From Peribacillus simplex (GTDB lineage: Bacteria; Bacillota; Bacilli; Bacillales; DSM-1321): a stretch of DNA of 64,000 nucleotides. Below, in pieces: positions 43,495 through 52,927 of the stretch (its first letter is position 1; every line of letters begins with the position of its first letter). Under the pieces are notes generated by a model that did not search any database, had not been told where the DNA came from, and saw only the letters and a program-made list of their open reading frames with translations. Location: assembly GCF_900156045.1 (NCBI RefSeq), contig NZ_FTMX01000001.1:930001-994000 (forward strand), read 5' to 3'. Both the position numbers and the translations under genes were made by a program.

Positions 43495-43523
43495 GCATAA
43501 ATGAGAGAGTGAAAACATAGATT
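43495..43523 (+). promoter_or_regulatory. Candidate sigma-E promoter of spoIIM
   Basis: GCATAAA (43495-43501), 14 bp, CATAGATT (43516-43523); compare sigma-E KMATATT-N14-CATACAHT. The spacing is exact, with two mismatches in -35 and a few in -10. spoIIM is known to be a sigma-E gene in B. subtilis. Confidence 0.4.
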
Positions 43524-43551
43524 CTAGTAAGCGGAGTTGGGAGGATGAAAG

Positions 43552-44199
43552 ATGAAAAAAAAATCTGTCGTACAAAATGCCGTAATGAAACATATTAACG
43601 AACATTCCTCATTATATGTCTTTATCACTGTGCTTTTTTTGATGGGTGTCATTTTTGGGGCAATATTGGTGAATAGTTTGAGCTTTACCCAAAAGGAAGA
43701 CTTGTTCTATTATTTATCGCAATTTTTCGGACAAGTATCCAAGGGTGAATTTGCATCTTCGCATGATATGTTCAGCCAAAGTATTATGCATAATATAAAA
43801 TATATCGGGGTCATCTGGATTCTCGGAATATCGGTCATCGGTTTGCCTGTCATCCTGGTTTTGTTATTTATTAAAGGGATGGTTGTTGGATTTACAGTCG
43901 GCTTTTTAGTCAATCAAATGGGATGGAGCGGGTTCTTATTATCGTTTGTCGCCATTCTGCCCCAAAATATATTTATCGTCCCGATATTCATCGTCATAAC
44001 CGTCCTTGCGGTCTCACTATCAATGAAAATGATCAGCCGGATTTTCCTAAAGCAGGTTCGTGAACCGCTGAAGCCGATAATTTCACGATATATTTTCTCA
44101 TTGGTTTTGTCGGGGTTATTTTTGATTACGGCTGCTGCGTTTGAAGCGTACCTATCCCCTTCTTTAATGAAAAATGTCGTAAGTTTATTGGGTCATTGA
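43552..44199 (+). CDS. spoIIM: Stage II sporulation protein M
   Basis: A 215-residue integral membrane protein with about five hydrophobic segments (VFITVLFLMGVIFGAILVN at the N-terminus, IGVIWILGISVIGLPVILVL in the middle, a C-terminal helix at 185-205). SpoIIM, with SpoIID and SpoIIP, forms the engulfment complex that hydrolyses septal peptidoglycan in the mother cell. GGGAGGATGAAAG precedes ATG 43552. The order spoIIM-fur-yqzK-xerD is as in B. subtilis. Confidence 0.93.
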   Translation: MKKKSVVQNAVMKHINEHSSLYVFITVLFLMGVIFGAILVNSLSFTQKEDLFYYLSQFFGQVSKGEFASSHDMFSQSIMHNIKYIGVIWILGISVIGLPVILVLLFIKGMVVGFTVGFLVNQMGWSGFLLSFVAILPQNIFIVPIFIVITVLAVSLSMKMISRIFLKQVREPLKPIISRYIFSLVLSGLFLITAAAFEAYLSPSLMKNVVSLLGH

Positions 44200-44250
44200 T
44201 GGAAATATACCGTTCCCGCAAATTTTTTTATCATTAACAAGAAATCTATT

Positions 44251-44278
44251 TTGACAGTTTTCCCTCTTTTGATATAAT
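44251..44278 (+). promoter_or_regulatory. sigma-A promoter of fur
   Basis: TTGACA (44251-44256), 16 bp, TATAAT (44273-44278): near-consensus hexamers. Confidence 0.75.
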
Positions 44279-44312
44279 GGATAGGATAGCGGCGCGGGAG
44301 GGAATATTAGGT

Positions 44313-44768
44313 ATGGAAATAGAAAACAGAATTGATAGGATAAAAAAGCAGTTACACTCGTCCAGCTACAAATTAACGCCTCAGCGAGAAGCGACCGTCC
44401 GCGTTTTACTTGAGCATGAAGAGGATCATTTAAGCGCAGAAGACGTTTACCTCCTTGTCAAAGAAAAGTCGCCGGAAATTGGATTGGCAACAGTTTACCG
44501 TACGCTAGAGTTGCTGACTGAATTGAAGATAGTAGATAAAATTAACTTTGGAGACGGGGTTTCCCGTTATGATTTAAGACAAGAGGGAGCTGCGCATTTC
44601 CATCATCATCTTGTTTGTGTGGAATGTGGTGCGGTAGATGAGATCCAGGAAGACCTACTTGAAGACGTAGAAGACATTGTGGAACGCGACTGGAACTTCA
44701 AGATTAAAGACCATAGATTAACCTTTCATGGCATTTGTCATCGGTGTCATGACAAAGAAGAAAATTAA
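44313..44768 (+). CDS. fur: Ferric uptake regulator Fur
   Basis: A 151-residue Fe(II)-dependent repressor, nearly identical in pattern to B. subtilis Fur: ENRIDRIKKQLHSSSYKLTP at the N-terminus, recognition helix in IGLATVYRTLELL, the metal-binding HFHHHLVC, and a structural zinc site of two CxxC pairs (CVECG, CHRCH). ATG 44313 is the family start; the GGGAGGG site is 11 bp upstream. A near-consensus promoter lies just before. It represses siderophore and iron-uptake genes elsewhere. A hairpin follows. Confidence 0.97.
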   Translation: MEIENRIDRIKKQLHSSSYKLTPQREATVRVLLEHEEDHLSAEDVYLLVKEKSPEIGLATVYRTLELLTELKIVDKINFGDGVSRYDLRQEGAAHFHHHLVCVECGAVDEIQEDLLEDVEDIVERDWNFKIKDHRLTFHGICHRCHDKEEN

Positions 44769-44783
44769 GGTGAATGAAGTCGG

Positions 44784-44811
44784 ACCTTTTCCATTTAATG
44801 GAGAAGGTTTT
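44784..44811 (+). terminator. Terminator of fur
   Basis: ACCTTTTCCA (44784-44793) pairs with TGGAGAAGGT (44799-44808) with wobble pairs, followed by TTT. Confidence 0.65.
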
Positions 44812-44933
44812 CTGCATTTTAAAAACCCATTTTCTTAAGGAAGAGCTGTTTTTGTTTTCTCCTTTCCGAAACACGTATAAAACTTGTCCTGTTGGGCATA
44901 GATTGATACAAAGGATCGAATGGGAGGGGAAAG

Positions 44934-45164
44934 ATGATGAAAACATCATTATCGCTTGTTTTGCACACGGCTAAAGTGATGGTTCTCTTTGTTAGCTTCA
45001 CTGTTCTTTTTTATATAGGAATGGTATGGTTAAATCAAGAATATCAAAGTTATCATCGTTATGATGAACCGAAAGGCATGGCCGTAAAAGTATCAAAGGC
45101 TGTTGATACGGGTGATGATGCATGGCTTGAACGCTTAATGTTGTTTTATTTAAACGGGGAGTAA
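44934..45164 (+). CDS. yqzK: YqzK family protein (DUF4227)
   Basis: A 76-residue protein with one N-terminal transmembrane helix (about 13-31, [19 protein letters not shown]) and a conserved tail ([19 protein letters not shown]). Function unknown. GGGAGGGG lies 5-8 bp before the ATG-ATG start. Its stop is 5 bp before the xerD start, so it is translated with xerD. Confidence 0.85.
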   Translation: MMKTSLSLVLHTAKVMVLFVSFTVLFYIGMVWLNQEYQSYHRYDEPKGMAVKVSKAVDTGDDAWLERLMLFYLNGE

Positions 45165-45169
45165 TGAAT

Positions 45170-46063
45170 ATGGAGAATCAAATTAGGGATTTCATTCATT
45201 TTTTAACCATTGAAAAAGGACTTGCCAAGAATACGCTCGTCTCGTATGAGCGTGACTTAAGATCATATTGGAGCTATCTGAAAGATGTTGAAGCCATTGA
45301 AACTTGGAATGATTCACGGCGGGTGAACATCCTGCATTTTCTCGTGCATTTGAAGGATCAAGGGAAATCATCGAAGACGGTGGCACGTCATATAGCTTCC
45401 ATTCGGTCTTTTCATCAATTTCTTCTAAGGGAAAAAGTAACCGAGCAGGATCCGTCTATACATATAGAAACGCCAAAACCGGAACGAAACCTTCCAAAGG
45501 TATTAAGCATGGAAGAGGTTGAAGCACTATTGGAAGCCCCGAAGAAAATGGATGAATTCGGTTTACGCGATAAGGCGATGCTAGAACTGATGTATGCGAC
45601 GGGTATGCGTGTCAGTGAGTTGATATCCATGGATGTGAGTGATGTCCATGCATCGATGGGTTTTGTCCGATGCGTAGGGAAAGGAAATAAAGAGAGAATC
45701 ATTCCGATTGGACAAACCGCATTGGGTGCGATTGAACATTATATGGAAAGTTCCCGGGGGAAAATGGCCAGTCCCAAGCACAGGACAGATTCACTTTTTT
45801 TGAATCATCATGGAAACAGGCTGACAAGGCAGGGATTTTGGAAGATTCTAAAAAAACTTGTAAAATCGGCACAAATTGAAAAAGAAATTACACCTCATAC
45901 ACTAAGACATTCTTTTGCGACACATCTATTGATGAATGGGGCTGATTTACGTGCCGTCCAAGAAATGCTTGGTCATGCGGATATTTCGACAACTCAAATT
46001 TATACACATATAACGAACGTACGGATCAAGGATGTATATTCAAAATTCCATCCGCGAGCTTAA
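45170..46063 (+). CDS. xerD: Site-specific tyrosine recombinase XerD
   Basis: A 297-residue tyrosine recombinase (RipX in B. subtilis) that, with CodV/XerC, resolves chromosome dimers at dif. The SAM-like N-terminal domain ([20 protein letters not shown]) is followed by the catalytic set: R in [11 protein letters not shown] in [10 protein letters not shown], HxxR in [12 protein letters not shown], and the H and nucleophile Y in [18 protein letters not shown] 45170 sits 8 bp after GGGGAG; ATG 45164 would overlap the yqzK stop. A hairpin terminator follows. Confidence 0.94.
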   Translation: MENQIRDFIHFLTIEKGLAKNTLVSYERDLRSYWSYLKDVEAIETWNDSRRVNILHFLVHLKDQGKSSKTVARHIASIRSFHQFLLREKVTEQDPSIHIETPKPERNLPKVLSMEEVEALLEAPKKMDEFGLRDKAMLELMYATGMRVSELISMDVSDVHASMGFVRCVGKGNKERIIPIGQTALGAIEHYMESSRGKMASPKHRTDSLFLNHHGNRLTRQGFWKILKKLVKSAQIEKEITPHTLRHSFATHLLMNGADLRAVQEMLGHADISTTQIYTHITNVRIKDVYSKFHPRA

Positions 46064-46082
46064 AAGAATAGTAGAATGATAG

Positions 46083-46133
46083 AAAAGGTTGTGAGTTTAA
46101 CTGCGAGGCAGTTGGAGGAGCAGCCTTTTTTCT
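46083..46133 (+). terminator. Terminator of yqzK-xerD
   Basis: AAAAGGTTG pairs with CAGCCTTTT at the base (46083-46129), with an inner AACTGC/GCAGTT stem and a T-run. Confidence 0.65.
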
Positions 46134-46218
46134 TCGTTTTCACTTGACTGCTATAAGGGCTGCAAATGATTCCAACGTGCATCTTGGGGCACTTTGTTTC
46201 ATTCCGAAATATATTATT

Positions 46219-46246
46219 TGTCTCCATCATGGTAATCGTTTACAAT
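46219..46246 (+). promoter_or_regulatory. Candidate promoter of the deoB-pupG-pdp operon
   Basis: TTGTCT (46219-46224), 16 bp, TACAAT (46241-46246), about 120 bp before the deoB start. Confidence 0.45.
46231..46244 (+). promoter_or_regulatory. Candidate cre (CcpA) site in the deoB promoter
   Basis: GGTAATCGTTTACA differs from the cre consensus TGWAANCGNTTNCA only at the first base. It overlaps the promoter spacer and -10, a repressing position, which fits carbon control of nucleoside use. Confidence 0.55.
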
Positions 46247-46254
46247 GTAGAGAG

Positions 46255-46268
46255 GTCAGACTTCTGAC
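46255..46268. promoter_or_regulatory. Perfect palindrome downstream of the deoB promoter
   Basis: GTCAGA-CT-TCTGAC lies about 9 bp after the candidate -10, where a repressor operator would be. The regulator is not identified. Confidence 0.45.
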
Positions 46269-46364
46269 GTTCTCGCGATTTCATTTAAATGAAGAGTAAC
46301 TGAGCAGAATAAGGGTATTATAGAGAGTATAAAAAGTGATTTACTATTTTAGGAGGAATGACTC

Positions 46365-47567
46365 ATGAAAGGGAATTCAGCATTTAAACGAATATTTGTA
46401 ATAGTTATGGATTCAGTTGGGATTGGTGAAGCACCTGATGCAGATTTATTCGGCGATAAAGGGGCGGATACACTTGGCCATATCGCAGAAAGAATGAATG
46501 GATTGAACATGCCGACACTCGCAAAATTGGGTTTAGGCAATATCCGTGAAATCAAGGGGATTGATAAAGCTCAGCAACCTCTCGCATACTATACGAAAAT
46601 GAAGGAAGCCTCCACAGGTAAAGATACGATGACTGGACATTGGGAAATCATGGGATTGAATATATCGACTCCATTCCGTGTATTTCCGGATGGTTTCCCG
46701 GAATTATTAGTCAATGAGCTCGAGGCGAAGATGGGTCGGGGAATTATTGGGAACGTCCCGGCAAGCGGCACGGAAATTATCGAAAGGCTTGGCGAGGAAC
46801 ATATGAAAACGGGTGCGCTGATCGTTTATACATCAGCTGATTCCGTATTGCAGATTGCTGCACATGAAGATATCGTCCCGATAGACGAATTATACAAGAT
46901 TTGTGAAATTGCCCGTGAGGTGACAATGGCTGATGAGTTCAAGGTTGGACGCGTGATTGCCAGACCGTTCACAGGTGAACCAGGCAGCTTTAAAAGAACG
47001 TCTAATCGTCATGATTATGCGTTGAAGCCTTTTAACCGGACGGTAATGGATGAATTGAAAGATTCTGGATATGATGTGCTCGCAATCGGGAAAATCTCTG
47101 ATATCTTTGATGGGGAGGGCGTCACTGAATCATTGAGGACAGTATCCAATATGGATGGAATGGATAAATTAATCCAAACGGTAGAACAGGATTTCAAAGG
47201 GTTAAGTTTCCTTAACCTAGTCGACTTCGATGCTTTATACGGTCACCGCCGCGATCCAGAGGGATACGGAAAGGCATTGGAAGAATTCGATGCTCGGATG
47301 CCGGAAGTCCTTGATAAACTGAATGAGGATGATTTATTGATCATCACTGCCGATCACGGGAATGATCCAGTCCATGAAGGAACCGATCACACACGTGAAT
47401 ATGTTCCATTATTAGTTTATTCAAAACGATTTATGGAAGGTGCCGAACTCCCGATAAGAGATACATTTGCTGATATTGGGGCGACGGTCGCTACTAATTT
47501 TGATGTAAAAATGCCTGCCTTTGGAAAAAATATATTGGGCGATTTAAATTTAGGGGAGATTAAATAG
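46365..47567 (+). CDS. deoB: Phosphopentomutase
   Basis: A 400-residue phosphopentomutase (Drm in B. subtilis) that converts (deoxy)ribose-1-phosphate to the 5-phosphate. It has the alkaline-phosphatase-fold metal motifs: [20 protein letters not shown], the phosphorylated Thr in [16 protein letters not shown] and the C-terminal ADHGNDP plus [20 protein letters not shown] lies 8 bp before the ATG. pupG starts on the base after its stop and pdp follows, so the operon handles purine and pyrimidine nucleosides and their sugar phosphate. Confidence 0.97.
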   Translation: MKGNSAFKRIFVIVMDSVGIGEAPDADLFGDKGADTLGHIAERMNGLNMPTLAKLGLGNIREIKGIDKAQQPLAYYTKMKEASTGKDTMTGHWEIMGLNISTPFRVFPDGFPELLVNELEAKMGRGIIGNVPASGTEIIERLGEEHMKTGALIVYTSADSVLQIAAHEDIVPIDELYKICEIAREVTMADEFKVGRVIARPFTGEPGSFKRTSNRHDYALKPFNRTVMDELKDSGYDVLAIGKISDIFDGEGVTESLRTVSNMDGMDKLIQTVEQDFKGLSFLNLVDFDALYGHRRDPEGYGKALEEFDARMPEVLDKLNEDDLLIITADHGNDPVHEGTDHTREYVPLLVYSKRFMEGAELPIRDTFADIGATVATNFDVKMPAFGKNILGDLNLGEIK

Positions 47568-48380
47568 ATGTTTAATAAAATAGAGACTGCTGCGTCATTT
47601 ATAAAAAGTAAAATTGAAGGCACTCCGGAGATAGGACTGATTCTTGGTTCCGGGCTTGGTGTATTGGCGGATGAAATTGAAAATCCGATGACTATTCCAT
47701 ATCACGAAATCCCGGAATTCCCGGTATCGACTGTTGAGGGACACGCTGGACAGCTTGTCATTGGACAATTAAGTGGCAAAAAAGTTGTAGCCATGCAAGG
47801 ACGTTTCCACTTTTATGAGGGTTATTCTATGGAGAAGGTCACTTTTCCTGTACGTGTAATGAAACTACTTGGCGTTGAGCAATTAATTGTAACAAATGCT
47901 GCGGGAAGCGTTAATGAAAGCTATGAACCAGGTGATTTGATGCTCATTACGGATCATATTAATTTGATGGGGGCAAATCCATTGATTGGTCCTAATGAAG
48001 AGCGTTTCGGCCCTAGATTCCCTGATATGTCGGAGGCTTATAATAAAGACCTTCGGACGCAGGCAAAAAAAATAGCAGCTTCACTAGGATTGGATATTAA
48101 AGAAGGTGTCTATATCGGAAATACAGGACCGACCTATGAGACACCGGCAGAAGTGAAAATGGCAAGGATCCTTGGCGGGGATGCAGTTGGTATGTCGACA
48201 GTTCCGGAAGTTATCGTAGCTAGGCATAGTGGTATGAAGGTGCTCGGAATTTCATGCCTTACAAATATGGCCGCAGGTATTCTTGATCAGCCATTGTCTC
48301 ATGAAGAGGTTATTGAAACGACTGAAAAAGTGAAAAGCAGTTTTCTTGAATTTGTTAAGCAGATCGTTAAAGACATATAA
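47568..48380 (+). CDS. pupG: Purine nucleoside phosphorylase (PNP I, trimeric type)
   Basis: A 270-residue PNP (also called punA) for guanosine and inosine. It shows the trimeric-family pattern GLILGSGLGVLADEI, the phosphate loop in STVEGHAGQLVIGQL and MQGRFHFYEGYS, and the base-binding GPTYETPAE with VGMSTVPEVIVARH. The start codon directly follows the deoB stop (no gap). It produces (deoxy)ribose-1-phosphate for DeoB. Confidence 0.96.
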   Translation: MFNKIETAASFIKSKIEGTPEIGLILGSGLGVLADEIENPMTIPYHEIPEFPVSTVEGHAGQLVIGQLSGKKVVAMQGRFHFYEGYSMEKVTFPVRVMKLLGVEQLIVTNAAGSVNESYEPGDLMLITDHINLMGANPLIGPNEERFGPRFPDMSEAYNKDLRTQAKKIAASLGLDIKEGVYIGNTGPTYETPAEVKMARILGGDAVGMSTVPEVIVARHSGMKVLGISCLTNMAAGILDQPLSHEEVIETTEKVKSSFLEFVKQIVKDI

Positions 48381-48446
48381 AACGAACAAAAAAATACAAG
48401 TACACCTAAAGAGATGCGGTGTCTTTGAAAAAGTGGGGATTCCAAT

Positions 48447-49751
48447 ATGAGAATGGTAGATTTAATTGAGAAAAAGCGTGATGGAAAGGCGCTTACTACG
48501 GAAGAAATACAGTTCATCATCAAAGGGTTTACCGATGGATCGATTCCGGATTACCAAATGAGCGCTTGGTCAATGGCAGTTTATTTCAAAGGCATGAATG
48601 AGCAGGAACGTGCAGATCTAACCATGGCAATGGTCGAATCAGGAGATCAAATTGATTTATCGATGATTGAAGGAATTAAGGTCGATAAACATTCAACAGG
48701 CGGTGTTGGTGATACCACAACTCTAGTGCTTGGACCATTGGTTGCTGCTGTAGGTGTTCCAGTGGCAAAGATGTCAGGACGCGGTCTTGGTCATACAGGC
48801 GGAACGATCGATAAGTTGGAGTCTGTAAAAGGATTTCATGTCGAAATAGAAAATGACGAGTTCATTCGACTTGTTAATAAAAATAAGATAGCTGTCATTG
48901 GACAAAGTGGTAACCTGACTCCAGCCGACAAAAAGTTATATGCATTGCGCGATGTTACGGCTACCGTTAACAGTATCGGTTTGATTGCTGGCTCGATCAT
49001 GAGTAAGAAAATCGCCGCTGGTGCTGATGCAATCGTACTTGATGTTAAAACGGGAGCGGGCGCTTTCATGAAAACTCTCGAAGATTCCGAAGAGTTGGCG
49101 CATGCAATGGTTAGCATTGGAAACAATGTGGGACGAAACACGATGGCAGTCATTTCCGATATGAGCCAACCGTTGGGTTACGCAATTGGAAATGCTTTAG
49201 AAGTGAAGGAAGCCATCGATACGCTTAAAGGAGAGGGACCGGAAGATTTAACGGAACTTTCTTTAACACTAGGAAGCCATATGGTATACCTTGCCAAAAA
49301 GGCAAGCTCGCTGGAAGAAGCAAGAACCTTGCTGGAAAATGCGATTAAGGATGGTTCTGCACTTAACTCATTCAAGGTTTTCCTAGAAGCGCAGGGAGGC
49401 GATGGTTCGGTTGTGGATCAGCCGGAAAAACTACCGCAGGCTGCTCATACTTTCGAGCTGGAAGCGAAAGAGGACGGATATGTATCGGAAATCATCGCTG
49501 ATGAAGTAGGAACGGCAGCCATGCTTTTAGGCGCCGGGCGGGCAACAAAAGAATCAGAGATTGATTTGGCAGTCGGACTGGTACTTCGTAAAAAAATCGG
49601 GGAAACCGTGGCAAAAGGTGAATCCCTAGTGACGATTTACAGCAATTTTGAAGATGTTTCAAAGGTAAAAGAAAAATTGTATGAAAGCATTGCGATTTCA
49701 AAAGAGAAAATAGAAAAACCTACATTGATTTATAAAGAAATCATGGAATAA
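48447..49751 (+). CDS. pdp: Pyrimidine-nucleoside phosphorylase
   Basis: A 434-residue pyrimidine nucleoside phosphorylase that splits uridine and (deoxy)thymidine. Features are [20 protein letters not shown] (phosphate site), the thymidine-phosphorylase signature [17 protein letters not shown] and the C-terminal alpha/beta domain. It follows pupG after 66 bp. In B. subtilis pdp is in the separate dra-nupC-pdp operon, while here it is joined to deoB-pupG, giving a set for both base types. Two terminators follow. Confidence 0.95.
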   Translation: MRMVDLIEKKRDGKALTTEEIQFIIKGFTDGSIPDYQMSAWSMAVYFKGMNEQERADLTMAMVESGDQIDLSMIEGIKVDKHSTGGVGDTTTLVLGPLVAAVGVPVAKMSGRGLGHTGGTIDKLESVKGFHVEIENDEFIRLVNKNKIAVIGQSGNLTPADKKLYALRDVTATVNSIGLIAGSIMSKKIAAGADAIVLDVKTGAGAFMKTLEDSEELAHAMVSIGNNVGRNTMAVISDMSQPLGYAIGNALEVKEAIDTLKGEGPEDLTELSLTLGSHMVYLAKKASSLEEARTLLENAIKDGSALNSFKVFLEAQGGDGSVVDQPEKLPQAAHTFELEAKEDGYVSEIIADEVGTAAMLLGAGRATKESEIDLAVGLVLRKKIGETVAKGESLVTIYSNFEDVSKVKEKLYESIAISKEKIEKPTLIYKEIME

Positions 49752-49788
49752 ACGTAAAATGGCCGCTATTGAGCGGCTTTTTACGTTC
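49752..49788 (+). terminator. Terminator 1 after pdp
   Basis: AACGTAAAATGGCCGCT pairs with AGCGGCTTTTTACGTT with one bulge, starting at the stop codon. Confidence 0.85.
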
Positions 49789-49801
49789 ATCCCATTGAAT
49801 G

Positions 49802-49838
49802 TTAAAAGAGGATGCCCATGCGCATCCTCTTTTAATTT
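49802..49838. terminator. Terminator 2 after pdp
   Basis: A perfect 14-bp stem TTAAAAGAGGATGC (49802-49815) with GCATCCTCTTTTAA (49822-49835). Confidence 0.85.
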
Positions 49839-49891
49839 GGTTCACTTTGTTACCCTATATCCAGTATATGTTTCAAAATTCATCTTTATTT

Positions 49892-49920
49892 GTATAAAAA
49901 TGGGTTTAATGGAAAAAATA
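49892..49920 (+). promoter_or_regulatory. Candidate sigma-F promoter of dacF
   Basis: GTATA (49892-49896), 14 bp, GGAAAAAATA (49911-49920). The -10 fits GGNNANAWTR at every position. B. subtilis dacF is transcribed by sigma-F in the forespore. Confidence 0.6.
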
Positions 49921-49948
49921 AAATCTATAAAGATTGGAGGGTATGGAG

Positions 49949-51115
49949 ATGAAGCGGATTCTTTCTCTATTTTTAACCGTTTTGGTAGCATTGGGTTTTA
50001 GCATCCCGCATACAAAAGCAGCTGAAGAAAAAGGGGTCGAATTGGCGGCAAATGCTAAATCCGCTATTTTGATTGAACGGGATACAGGTACTGTTCTCTA
50101 TGATAAAAATGCAGACGTTCGCCTTTCACCGGCAAGCATGACGAAAATCATGACGATGCTGCTGATCATGGAAGCGATCGATAAAGGCGAACTTAGCATG
50201 AAGGAGAAAATCAGGACTAGTGAGTATGCAGCATCGATGGGCGGTTCCCAGATCTTTCTCGAGCCAGGTGAAGAAATGACCACAGAACAAATGCTCAAGG
50301 GCATCTCGATTGGTTCGGCGAATGATGCATCGGTGGCGATGGCTGAACGTCTAGCTGGATCGGAAGAAGAGTTTGTTAGGAAAATGAACAAAAAGGCGAA
50401 AGATCTCGGGTTGAAAAATACAAAGTTCCAAAACGCAACAGGCCTTCCTGTTAAAGATCATTACAGTTCGGCACATGATATGTCGATCATGGCAAAGGAA
50501 TTATTGAAATACGATACGATTACAAGGTTCACGGGTACATATGAAGATTATCTCCGTGAAAATACCGAAAAGAAATTCTGGCTTGTCAACACGAACAGAT
50601 TAGTGAAATTTTACCCTGGGGTCGATGGATTGAAGACAGGATTCACAAATGAAGCGAAGTATTGTTTGACAGCTACTGCTAAAAAAGGGAATATGCGTGT
50701 CATTGCCGTCGTTTTCGGAGCCGTTTCTCCAAAAGAACGAAACGCTCAGGTAACCAAGATGTTAGATTATGCATTTTCACAATACATCACATACCCGATT
50801 TATAAACGCGGCGAGGTGTTAGGTGAAGCCAAGGTAAGTAAAGGACACAAAAAATCCGTGGTGGGAGTCACAAGTGAACCTATTTCAGTTTTGACAGCCA
50901 AAAACGGAACGGCAAAGGACTTTACAAAAAAAATCACGCTTGATAAAGATTTGGATGCCCCGATTAAAAAAGGGGATGAAATTGGTACGCTTGAATTGAA
51001 GAAAAACGGTAAGGTGTATGTCGAATCTCCGATCGTTGCGAAGGAAACTGTTGAAAATGCCAGCTGGTGGCAATTGTATAAAAGGGCTTTCGGCATGTTT
51101 ACCCAGGCAAAATAG
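49949..51115 (+). CDS. dacF: D-alanyl-D-alanine carboxypeptidase DacF
   Basis: A 388-residue penicillin-binding carboxypeptidase (low-molecular-mass PBP). A signal peptide (MKRILSLFLTVLVALGFSIP, then cleavage near TKAAEE) precedes the catalytic domain with SxxK in SPASMTKIM, SxN in IGSANDAS and KTG in DGLKTGFT, then the PBP5-like C-terminal domain and a terminal amphipathic helix. It trims pentapeptides in the spore cortex. Length and position (directly before spoIIA) match B. subtilis DacF. ATG 49949 follows GGAGGG by 8 bp. Confidence 0.95.
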   Translation: MKRILSLFLTVLVALGFSIPHTKAAEEKGVELAANAKSAILIERDTGTVLYDKNADVRLSPASMTKIMTMLLIMEAIDKGELSMKEKIRTSEYAASMGGSQIFLEPGEEMTTEQMLKGISIGSANDASVAMAERLAGSEEEFVRKMNKKAKDLGLKNTKFQNATGLPVKDHYSSAHDMSIMAKELLKYDTITRFTGTYEDYLRENTEKKFWLVNTNRLVKFYPGVDGLKTGFTNEAKYCLTATAKKGNMRVIAVVFGAVSPKERNAQVTKMLDYAFSQYITYPIYKRGEVLGEAKVSKGHKKSVVGVTSEPISVLTAKNGTAKDFTKKITLDKDLDAPIKKGDEIGTLELKKNGKVYVESPIVAKETVENASWWQLYKRAFGMFTQAK

Positions 51116-51182
51116 AATAAATTGTCGCATTGCCTGTTAATCGTACTAATTTAGGCGAAACTCCACTAGTTTTGCTAGTAAG

Positions 51183-51209
51183 GAGGAATCGGCAGGTGAA
51201 AAAGAGAAT
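51183..51209 (+). promoter_or_regulatory. Candidate sigma-H promoter of the spoIIA operon
   Basis: GGAGGAATC (51182-51190; compare RWAGGAWWT, two mismatches) is followed 14 bp later by AGAAT (51205-51209; compare HGAAT). spoIIA is sigma-H-dependent in B. subtilis. Confidence 0.4.
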
Positions 51210-51246
51210 TTGACTCTTTATAAGACAGTGAAGGAGGCTGTATATA

Positions 51247-51597
51247 ATGAGTCTTACGATTAATATGGAGGCGAAAAACAGCGTATTGTGCATTCGTCTC
51301 AAAGGTGATTTGGATCATCATACAGCAGAAAAGCTGAAAAACCAGGCAGAGGCAGCCATTCAAAAGCATAATATCAAACATATCATCCTTAACATGGAAG
51401 AATTGGATTTTATGGACAGTTCGGGGCTCGGAGTTATTTTAGGGCGCTATAAGCAGGTAAACAAAAAACAAGGTGAAATGGTGGTCTGTGCAATTTCTCC
51501 AGCAGTAAAGCGGTTATTTGAGATGTCAGGGTTGTTTAAAATTGTTAAAATGGAACTATCCGAAAAAAACGCTTTGCAAAGACTGGGGGTTGCCTAA
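51247..51597 (+). CDS. spoIIAA: Anti-sigma F factor antagonist SpoIIAA
   Basis: A 116-residue STAS-domain protein. The phosphorylation site is S58 in [16 protein letters not shown], the same number as in B. subtilis. Unphosphorylated SpoIIAA releases sigma-F from SpoIIAB; SpoIIE (elsewhere) dephosphorylates it. AAGGAGG precedes ATG 51247. One base separates its stop from spoIIAB. Confidence 0.97.
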   Translation: MSLTINMEAKNSVLCIRLKGDLDHHTAEKLKNQAEAAIQKHNIKHIILNMEELDFMDSSGLGVILGRYKQVNKKQGEMVVCAISPAVKRLFEMSGLFKIVKMELSEKNALQRLGVA

Positions 51598-51598
51598 A

Positions 51599-52039
51599 AT
51601 GAAAAATAAAATGGAAACGAAATTTTCTGCACTTAGCCAAAATGAATCTTTTGCCAGGGTAACTGTTGCGGCTTTCATTGCCCAATTGGACCCGACGATG
51701 GATGAATTGACAGAGATCAAGACTGTCGTGTCAGAAGCCGTTACGAATTCGATTATCCATGGTTATGAAAGTGACCCGGAAGGTTGGGTCTACATTTCAG
51801 TGGTCATCGAAGGCGATACTGTGGAATTGACCATCCGGGATGAAGGACTGGGCATTGAAGACGTCGAGGAGGCTAAACAGCCGTTATTTACGACAAAACC
51901 CGAACTTGAACGTTCCGGTATGGGATTCACCATCATGGAAAACTTCATGGATGAAATCAATATAATTTCCCACAAGGGCGAAGGCACGATCATTCGATTA
52001 AAAAAGCACTTAACTACAAGCAGAGCTTTGTGCAATTAA
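51599..52039 (+). CDS. spoIIAB: Anti-sigma F factor / serine kinase SpoIIAB
   Basis: A 146-residue GHKL-fold kinase, the length of the B. subtilis protein. ATP-binding N-box [15 protein letters not shown]1 box [13 protein letters not shown], and [13 protein letters not shown]. It holds sigma-F inactive and phosphorylates SpoIIAA. The start is ATG 51599, one base after the spoIIAA stop; the ribosome site GGGGGTT lies in the end of spoIIAA. sigF follows after 13 bp. Confidence 0.97.
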   Translation: MKNKMETKFSALSQNESFARVTVAAFIAQLDPTMDELTEIKTVVSEAVTNSIIHGYESDPEGWVYISVVIEGDTVELTIRDEGLGIEDVEEAKQPLFTTKPELERSGMGFTIMENFMDEINIISHKGEGTIIRLKKHLTTSRALCN

Positions 52040-52052
52040 GGGAGACTTGCAT

Positions 52053-52820
52053 ATGGATGTGGAGGTTAAAAACGAGAAGAGCAAGAAAGGCCAGCCCCAT
52101 TTAAAAGATGAGGAATTGCGGAATTTAATCCAACGCAGCCAGAGCGGTGACCAAGATGCGAGGAACCTGATTGTCAACAGCAATCTGAGGCTTGTATGGT
52201 CAGTGGTGCAAAGATTCCTCAACCGAGGTTACGAACCGGATGACCTTTATCAAATAGGCTGTATTGGCCTGTTGAAGTCCGTGGATAAATTTGATTTATC
52301 GTTTGAAGTGAAATTCTCAACGTATGCGGTGCCTATGATCATTGGTGAAATCCAACGTTTTATCCGTGATGACGGGACGGTTAAAGTAAGCCGGTCATTA
52401 AAGGAAATGGCGAATAAAATTCGCAGGGCCAAAGAGGAACTTTCAAAAACGTATGGCCGTGTTCCGACTGTCAATGAATTAGCGGAACATCTAGAGTTGT
52501 CGCCAGAGGAAATCATCATGGCCCAAGAAGCTAGCAGGAGCCCTTCATCCATCCATGAAACGGTTTACGAAAATGATGGAGATCCGATTACTCTTCTTGA
52601 CCAGATTGCCGACCATAATGAAACATCCTGGTTCGATCAAATCGCTTTGAAAGAAGCCATACAAGAATTGAATGAACGTGAAAGGCTGATTGTTTTCCTG
52701 AGGTATTATAAAGATCAGACGCAATCGGAAGTGGCGGCAAGGCTTGGTATTTCCCAAGTCCAAGTGTCAAGGCTGGAAAAGAAGATTCTTCAACAAATGA
52801 AAAACCACATGAATCAGTGA
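52053..52820 (+). CDS. sigF: RNA polymerase sigma-F factor
   Basis: A 255-residue forespore sigma factor (SpoIIAC). Region 2 includes EPDDLYQIGCIGLLKSVDKF and VKFSTYAVPMIIGEIQRFIR, followed by region 3 and the region 4 helix-turn-helix (QSEVAARLGISQVQVSRLEK). ATG 52053 has AGGGAG 8 bp upstream. The stop codon lies in a palindromic terminator. In B. subtilis spoVAA comes next, but here a purine permease is interposed. Confidence 0.97.
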   Translation: MDVEVKNEKSKKGQPHLKDEELRNLIQRSQSGDQDARNLIVNSNLRLVWSVVQRFLNRGYEPDDLYQIGCIGLLKSVDKFDLSFEVKFSTYAVPMIIGEIQRFIRDDGTVKVSRSLKEMANKIRRAKEELSKTYGRVPTVNELAEHLELSPEEIIMAQEASRSPSSIHETVYENDGDPITLLDQIADHNETSWFDQIALKEAIQELNERERLIVFLRYYKDQTQSEVAARLGISQVQVSRLEKKILQQMKNHMNQ

Positions 52821-52836
52821 TTCATGTGGTTTTTTT
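52802..52836 (+). terminator. Terminator of the spoIIA operon
   Basis: A 15-bp near-perfect stem AAACCACATGAATCA with TGATTCATGTGGTTT includes the sigF stop codon; T-run follows. Confidence 0.9.
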
Positions 52837-52927
52837 ATTGAGCTGAAAATAAATCTTGATTTTAGGAAAAAGTAAAAGTGATTCCTTATCAGGTAGCGCG
52901 AAAATATGATTGGGGTCGAATTTTTAG

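Noticed and set aside
49759-50001. 80-codon frame between pdp and dacF
   Set aside because: It spans two terminators and the sigma-F-like promoter, and overlaps dacF out of frame.
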